From: VRUE01 sp963730315
GTDB lineage: Bacteria; Actinomycetota; Thermoleophilia; Solirubrobacterales; 70-9
Direction of reading: 5' to 3'
DNA: 64,000 nucleotides
Assembly (NCBI GenBank): GCA_963730315.1
Contig: CAVSRD010000005.1
Span: forward strand, 1 to 64,000
A model generated the notes under the pieces. That model did not search any database. It worked only from the letters and a program-made list of their open reading frames with translations, and was not told the origin of the DNA. Below are positions 59,577 to 64,000 of the stretch, piece after piece (within the stretch, counting starts at the first letter, position 1; each line of letters starts with the position of its first letter). The translations under genes and the position numbers were made by a program.

Positions 59577-59855
59577 TCAGTTGTTCGCCGGGACGACGGT
59601 CTCCAGCTCCTGGCCGACCGCCTCGGTCTCCTCGAGCCCGGCGTCGTCGAGCTCTCGCGAGCAGACGATCCGGAAGCGGCCAGTGCCGATCGCCCCGTCG
59701 GGCACGACCGGCAGCCCACGGATCTCCTCCCAGCCGAGCCGCTCGACCTCGAAGGGGTTCATCCGCACCTCGGCCGCCGGGAACGGGCAGTTGCGGTTGT
59801 GCTGATCGATCGCCTTGGAGATTGCCTCCAGGTTCTTCGCCTCGGGTGAAGCCAC
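59577..59855 (-). CDS. Conserved-looking small protein of unknown function
   Basis: 92 residues: SPEAKNLEAISKAIDQHNRN then CPFPAAEVRMNPFEVERLGW, with no membrane helix. The order of charged and hydrophobic residues and the good start suggest a real, folded protein. I do not recognise the family. It lies between ccdA and a cupin on the minus strand and ends 19 bases after ccdA. Confidence 0.6.
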   Translation of the reverse strand: MASPEAKNLEAISKAIDQHNRNCPFPAAEVRMNPFEVERLGWEEIRGLPVVPDGAIGTGRFRIVCSRELDDAGLEETEAVGQELETVVPANN

Positions 59856-59875
59856 GAGGAGATTCTATGCGGCGT

Positions 59876-60292
59876 CTACAGCCTGCCGCCCGTGTCGTAG
59901 GGCTCGCCGGGGGTCGCGCCCACGACGAGGAGGCGGAGGCCGTCGGGGCCCGGGGTGACCTTGCGCTTCACCTCGGGCCCGACCCGGGAGATGTGATCGG
60001 CGTCGATCGGGTACCGCTCGCCGTCGGCTTCGAGGGTGCCCGAGCCCTTGAGGGCGACGTAGACCTCCTCCTGGCCGAGCTGCTGGGGGCGTTTGGCGAA
60101 CATCTGGCCGCCGATCCCCTCTGGGGAGTGGTCGTGCTCGGGGTATTCGTCGGCGCCCGGCGCCAGGTCGATGATCGCGATGCCGAAGGAGTTGATGCCA
60201 AGGCCCGCGCCCGCCCGATGGAACCTGATCCCCTCGAAGAACCCCTCGATCGCGTCGATCTCCTCGATCTTCGTGTGGGCGACGTCGGCCAC
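59876..60292 (-). CDS. Cupin-domain protein
   Basis: 138 residues, single cupin barrel: DEYPEHDHSPEGIGGQMFAK (metal-type His/Glu motif 1), QEEVYVALKGSGTLEADGER (end of the first strand pair), HISRVGPEVKRKVTPGPDGL. Such proteins can be small dioxygenases, isomerases or sensors; no substrate is evident. Start ATG/GTG at 60292; divergent from dinB by 74 bases. Confidence 0.8.
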   Translation of the reverse strand: MADVAHTKIEEIDAIEGFFEGIRFHRAGAGLGINSFGIAIIDLAPGADEYPEHDHSPEGIGGQMFAKRPQQLGQEEVYVALKGSGTLEADGERYPIDADHISRVGPEVKRKVTPGPDGLRLLVVGATPGEPYDTGGRL

Positions 60293-60366
60293 ACGGCGAC
60301 CTTAGCCCAGGTGGTTCCCCGGAACCGCTTCGGGTGCCGTCCCTCCCCCGCCCTACGATCGGGACC

Positions 60367-61449
60367 ATGGCCGACCGGCGGACAATTGCCCACCTCGATA
60401 TGGACGCCTTCTACGCGTCGGTCGAGCTGCGCCGGCGGCCGGAGCTGAGGGGGAAGCCTGTGGTCGTCTGCGGCTCGGGGCCGCGGGCGGTGGTGACGAC
60501 CGCCAGCTACGAGGCCCGGAGGCTGGCCGGGATCCACTCGGCGATGCCGGCTGCGGTGGCGCGGCGGCGGCTGCCGGACGCGGTCTACCTGAAGCCCGAC
60601 TTCACCGCCTACCGCGAGGCTTCCGCGCAGGTGATGGAGATCTTGCGGCGCAACGCCGAGACAGTCGAGGTGGTGGGGCTCGACGAGGCCTACGTCGACC
60701 TGACCGGGCTGTTCTCGCCGAAGGCGACGATGCGGCGGATCGCCGCCGAGATCCGCGAGGAGACCGAGCTGACCTGCTCGATCGGGATCTCCGAGAACCG
60801 GCTGCTGGCGAAGATCGCCAGCGAGCTGGGCAAGCCTGCCGGCCTCGCCGTCCTCTCGCGCGCCGAGGCGCTGGAGCGCTTCGCCGGCCACCCGCCCGGC
60901 CTGGTTCCGGGCATCGGCCCGAAGACGGCGCTGAAGCTGCAGCGGATGGGGATCCGCACCCTGGCCGAGCTGCGCAACCACGACCCGGTCGCGCTGGAGC
61001 GCGCCTTCGGCCCGCGCCTCGGCCGCTGGCTCCCCGCCCGCGCCCGCTTCGAGGACGAGACGCCGATCGCCCCCGTCCGCGAGACCAAGTCGCAGTCGGC
61101 GGAGACCACCTTCGACGTTGACGTCGCCGACCGCGACGAGATGGCCGCGCACGTCCGCACCCTCTCCGAGCAGCTCTGCCGGCGGCTGCGCTCGCGCCAG
61201 CTCGCCGGGCGCACTGTCGGGATCAAGGTGCGGCTCGACGACTGGACCAACGTCAGCCGCTCGCAGACGCTCGAGCAGCCGACCGACGACCCCGAGGTGG
61301 TCGCGCCGGTCGCCCTGGAGCTGCTGCACACCTACGCCCCGCCCCGCCCGGTGCGGCTGCTCGGGGTCCGCGTCGCGGGCTTCGCCGCCGACGCGCCGCC
61401 CGAGCGGCCGGCCCCGGAGGGGCAGTTGCAGCTCGGCCTCGCGGCCTGA
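60367..61449 (+). CDS. dinB: DNA polymerase IV (Y-family)
   Basis: Error-prone translesion polymerase. HLDMDAFYASVELRRRPELR and VVGLDEAYVDLTGL carry the catalytic acids; SIGISENRLLAKIASELGKP, VPGIGPKTALKLQRMGIRTL (HhH) and the little-finger domain follow. The C-terminal QLQLGL resembles a beta-clamp-binding motif. 360 residues. Its end lies three bases from the convergent RlpA-like gene. No LexA site was identified. Confidence 0.94.
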   Translation: MADRRTIAHLDMDAFYASVELRRRPELRGKPVVVCGSGPRAVVTTASYEARRLAGIHSAMPAAVARRRLPDAVYLKPDFTAYREASAQVMEILRRNAETVEVVGLDEAYVDLTGLFSPKATMRRIAAEIREETELTCSIGISENRLLAKIASELGKPAGLAVLSRAEALERFAGHPPGLVPGIGPKTALKLQRMGIRTLAELRNHDPVALERAFGPRLGRWLPARARFEDETPIAPVRETKSQSAETTFDVDVADRDEMAAHVRTLSEQLCRRLRSRQLAGRTVGIKVRLDDWTNVSRSQTLEQPTDDPEVVAPVALELLHTYAPPRPVRLLGVRVAGFAADAPPERPAPEGQLQLGLAA

Positions 61450-61452
61450 GGC

Positions 61453-62097
61453 TCAGCGGCTGGCGAGCACGACGCCCGTGCTGGGGAAATGCAGCCGCGC
61501 CCGCGTCGCCGCGGTCAGGTCGAAATCGCGGCCGGCCACGTACGGCCCGCGGTCGATCACCGACACGGTGACCGTGCGTCCGCGGTAGCGCAGCTTCACC
61601 TGCGAGCCGCAGGGCAGCGTCTTGTTAGCGACGCCCAGCGTTCCGGGCGTCAGCGTGCCGCCGCAGGCGAGGGCGCCGCCGTAGAGCCCGGGGCCGTAGT
61701 AGGAGGCCTCCGCCGGCCGGTAGGCGGTGACGCGGCGGGCGGCGCTGACCGCGGCGCGGGTGCGCTTGTCGTGCCGGCCGTAGGCGCGGGCCCGGTAGGA
61801 GCCGACCCGGCGGGGGCGCCAGCGCAGCGCGAAGCTCCCGTCGCGCCGGCTGCGGGCGCCGGCGACCACCCCGCGCGGGCCGCGGACGACAAGCTTGACG
61901 CGGTGCGATCCGCGGGGCCGCACCCGGCCCCTCAGCACCACCCGCTGGCCGCTGAGCACGGCGTGCCGGGAGACGTGGAGGGAGACGTGGGCGCGGGACC
62001 GGTGGTTCGGATGTTGCGGCGCCTTCTTCGCCAGAGCCTGCGCCGCGAAGCTCGCAAGAGCGGCGGCAAGCAGCATCGAGGGGAGCAGTCGTCGCAT
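61453..62097 (-). CDS. Secreted RlpA-like double-psi beta-barrel protein
   Basis: 214 residues: signal peptide (LLPSMLLAAALASFAAQALA), a basic Ig-like middle domain (VVLRGRVRPRGSHRVKLVVR), and a C-terminal RlpA-like domain, ASYYGPGLYGGALACGGTLT, GVANKTLPCGSQVKLRYRGR, VSVIDRGPYVAGRDFDLT. RlpA-type proteins bind or cut peptidoglycan without stem peptides at division sites. The conserved acidic residue of RlpA lies in VIDRGP. It is preceded by a 230-base divergent gap. Confidence 0.85.
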   Translation of the reverse strand: MRRLLPSMLLAAALASFAAQALAKKAPQHPNHRSRAHVSLHVSRHAVLSGQRVVLRGRVRPRGSHRVKLVVRGPRGVVAGARSRRDGSFALRWRPRRVGSYRARAYGRHDKRTRAAVSAARRVTAYRPAEASYYGPGLYGGALACGGTLTPGTLGVANKTLPCGSQVKLRYRGRTVTVSVIDRGPYVAGRDFDLTAATRARLHFPSTGVVLASR

Positions 62098-62327
62098 CGT
62101 GAGATCACTCGCTTTCTCTTCCGCCTACGGGCGGGCCGCGCCGCGGCCTCGCCGGGGTGGTTCGGCGGATCGATTGCGTTGGTGGGTCGCGGACCGTAGG
62201 AGCCACGCGGCGCGGCGTGGGTGAGCACGATCACACTTGCAAGGCCCCCGACAGGGCCGCAAACCGCTCTACAAAGCGAAACGCACGCACCGACAGCGGC
62301 CCCTGCGATGTGTGCGAAGATTCACGC

Positions 62328-63761
62328 GTGAATGGGGATCGGCTGACTGGACTCGACGCCTCGTTCCTCCACATGGAGCGGGCCGGCGCCCACATGCACG
62401 TCGCCTCGACCAGCATCTTCGAAGGCTCCGCCCCCAGCCACGAGGAGTTCCGCGACCACATCGAGTCGCGCCTGCACCTGGTGCCGCGCTTCCGCCAGAA
62501 GCTGCGCTTCGTGCCGTTCGGCCAGGGCCGGCCCGTCTGGGTCGACGACCCCTTCCTCAACCTCGACTACCACGTGAGGCGCACCGCGCTGCCGGCGCCC
62601 GGGTCGGAGGAGCAGCTTCGCAACCTGGCGGCGCGAATCTTCTCCCAGCAGCTCGACCGCACCAAGCCGCTCTGGGAGCTGTGGCTGATCGAGGGACTCG
62701 AGGACGACCGTTTCGCGATCGTCGGCAAGAGCCACCACGCGCTGGTCGACGGCGTCTCCGGGGTCGACATCACCACCGTCCTCTTCGACGCCGCGCCCGA
62801 GCCCGAGACGTCGCCGGTGCAACCCCCGAAGTGGGCGCCGCGCCCGGAGCCGGCCGACTTCGACCTGCTGCGCGACGCGCTGCGCGAGCGCGCCACCAGC
62901 CCGAGGGAGATCGCCCGGGGGGTCCGCGCCGCGTTGCGCGGACCGCGGCAGGTGCTGCGCGAGCTGCGCGCCGCCGGCAGGATGCTCGAGGTGGCGACGA
63001 AGGCGCCGCAGACGCCGTTCAACGTCGAGATCGGCCCGCACCGGCGCCTCGCCTTCGTACGCGCCGACCTCGACGACTTCAAGCGGTCGAAGGACGCCCA
63101 CGGCGGCACCGTCAACGACGTCGTCCTCTCGATCGTCACCGGCGCGCTCGGCAACTACCTGCGCGCTCGCGGCTACGAGACCGAGGACCTCGAGTTGCGG
63201 GCGATGGTGCCGGTCAGCGTCCGCGCCACCGAGGAGCGCGGCGCGCTCGGCAACCGCGTCTCGGCGATGATGGCGCCGCTGCCGGTCTGGTGCGAGGATC
63301 CCGTGGAGCGGCTGCGCTTGGCATCGGAGACGATGGGCGACCTGAAGGGCTCCGGGCAGGCGGTCGGCGCCGAAGTCCTCACCCGCCTGGCTGACTTCGC
63401 GCCTACGACGATCGCCTCCCAAGCCGCCCGCTTGCAGCCCGCCCAGCGCTTCTTCAACCTCGTCGTCACCAACGTGCCGGGGCCGCAGTTCCCGCTCTAC
63501 GTGCTGGGACGGCGGATGGAATCGATCTTCCCCCTGGTCCCCCTCGCCCGCCGCCAGGCGCTCTGCGTCGGGATCATGTCCTACGACGGACAGATCGACT
63601 TCGGCCTGGTCGGAGACCTCGACGCGATGGCCGACCTCGACAGCTTCGCCCTCGACCTGGAGAGCGCCATGCGCGAAGTCGTCTCGACCGCGCCGGCACG
63701 GGGCAAGGGTCAGCGGACGACGCGAGCGCGGAGCCGGAACGGAACCCTGTCGGTCAAGTAG
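62328..63761 (+). CDS. Wax ester synthase / diacylglycerol acyltransferase
   Basis: 477 residues of the WS/DGAT family. The catalytic HHxxxDG is HHALVDG at residues 136-142; LTGLDASFLHMERAGAHMHV at the start and NVPGPQFPLYVLGRRMESIF near the end are family blocks. It makes storage lipids, triacylglycerols or wax esters, from acyl-CoA. Start GTG 62328. The last 52 bases overlap the gene on the other strand. Confidence 0.92.
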   Translation: MNGDRLTGLDASFLHMERAGAHMHVASTSIFEGSAPSHEEFRDHIESRLHLVPRFRQKLRFVPFGQGRPVWVDDPFLNLDYHVRRTALPAPGSEEQLRNLAARIFSQQLDRTKPLWELWLIEGLEDDRFAIVGKSHHALVDGVSGVDITTVLFDAAPEPETSPVQPPKWAPRPEPADFDLLRDALRERATSPREIARGVRAALRGPRQVLRELRAAGRMLEVATKAPQTPFNVEIGPHRRLAFVRADLDDFKRSKDAHGGTVNDVVLSIVTGALGNYLRARGYETEDLELRAMVPVSVRATEERGALGNRVSAMMAPLPVWCEDPVERLRLASETMGDLKGSGQAVGAEVLTRLADFAPTTIASQAARLQPAQRFFNLVVTNVPGPQFPLYVLGRRMESIFPLVPLARRQALCVGIMSYDGQIDFGLVGDLDAMADLDSFALDLESAMREVVSTAPARGKGQRTTRARSRNGTLSVK

Positions 63762-64000
63762 TTCCAGTCGAGCCGGCCGATATTGAAGCCGCGGGTGCTG
63801 GTGTCGGCGTTGACGACCACCGCGGTGATCCGCTGGAAGCGGCCGGGGCGCGGCAGCCGCACCGCGAGCGCGCCGCCTCTCGGCTTGAAACGGAGGCGGG
63901 TGACGACACGGCCGCGGCGCACGCTGCCTAGCCGTCCAACCAGGGCCAGGCCGGCGCCGATGCCACGCGGCGCCTGGGCGCGGACGGCGACGGCGCGCCC
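63710..64000 (-). CDS. C-terminal end of a secreted-type protein, cut by the window edge
   Basis: The frame is open from the right end of the window to the stop at 63710. The visible 96 residues are basic and beta-rich, with VVVNADTSTRGFNIGRLDW near the end. They resemble C-terminal beta domains of actinobacterial exported enzymes, but no catalytic part is visible and I cannot name the family. It overlaps the end of the WS/DGAT gene by 52 bases. Confidence 0.5.
   Translation of the reverse strand, partial: GRAVAVRAQAPRGIGAGLALVGRLGSVRRGRVVTRLRFKPRGGALAVRLPRPGRFQRITAVVVNADTSTRGFNIGRLDWNYLTDRVPFRLRARVVR

Overview
The window looks like two genomes joined at about position 7,715. Bases 1-7,715 carry an alphaproteobacterial (Bradyrhizobium/Rhodopseudomonas-like) gene set: the end of an ABC1 kinase, an aa3-type cytochrome oxidase subunit IV, the three-gene proton-translocating transhydrogenase (pntA-pntAB-pntB), an HWE-type histidine kinase, a 6-phosphogluconate dehydrogenase, an orphan sensory-rhodopsin-transducer homologue, a carboxymuconolactone-decarboxylase-family protein and the first ~33 codons of an alpha/beta hydrolase. 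Five of these genes contain at least 16 single-base frameshifts within ~4.6 kb although both sides of each break keep full family similarity. This fits sequencing or assembly error better than decay. The hydrolase fragment runs without a stop into a membrane-anchored cytochrome c of the second genome, so the join is most simply a chimeric assembly.

Bases ~7,716-64,000 are GC-rich, densely packed and read as a deep-branching actinobacterium, most likely Thermoleophilia/Solirubrobacterales (judged from gene content and protein character, not from a search). Layout: cytochrome c, Vgb-like propeller protein, tRNA-Val(GAC) with a small flanked segment, and a secreted beta-helix repeat protein (7.7-13.3 kb); a large membrane protein, thrS, infC, an inverted wecB, rpmI-rplT, an rRNA/tRNA methyltransferase and pheS-pheT (13.4-24 kb); the arginine cluster argC-J-B-D, two small envelope-type genes and argG (24-30.2 kb); cell-envelope and division genes (Rpf-like muralytic enzyme, ftsK, rodZ-like), then cinA, thpR, recA (30.4-37.5 kb); miaB, miaA, dapF, an LL-DAP-type aminotransferase (37.9-42 kb); an MBL hydrolase, an NAD-dependent epimerase, hflX and dut (42-45.7 kb); a minus-strand operon methyltransferase - lipid kinase - murT - methyltransferase - gatD (49.9-45.7 kb); cyclophilin, hydrolases, peroxiredoxin, VKOR-DsbA (50-54 kb); a minus-strand lipid-type cluster (methyltransferase, SDR, SCP-x thiolase), a FUSC-like transporter, a flavin reductase, ccdA, a cupin, dinB, an RlpA-like protein and a wax-ester-synthase/DGAT (54-63.8 kb).

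Most of the second part is housekeeping. The points that stand out are: a DapF with both catalytic cysteines replaced by serine, beside a DapL-type aminotransferase; a methyltransferase placed between murT and gatD; a MiaA with no canonical start codon and a missing conserved segment; wecB inserted antisense into the infC-rpmI-rplT operon; a 21-bp copy of the tRNA-Val 3' end 1.46 kb downstream of that tRNA, like an attachment-site pair; a tRNA with C33 instead of U33; a ~50-bp dispersed inverted repeat that also supplies the C-terminus of the methyltransferase; and three convergent gene pairs whose stop codons share one CTAG. No CRISPR array, insertion sequence or phage was seen. No single clearly new multi-gene system is proven; the murT-methyltransferase-gatD arrangement and the tRNA-flanked segment are the best leads.
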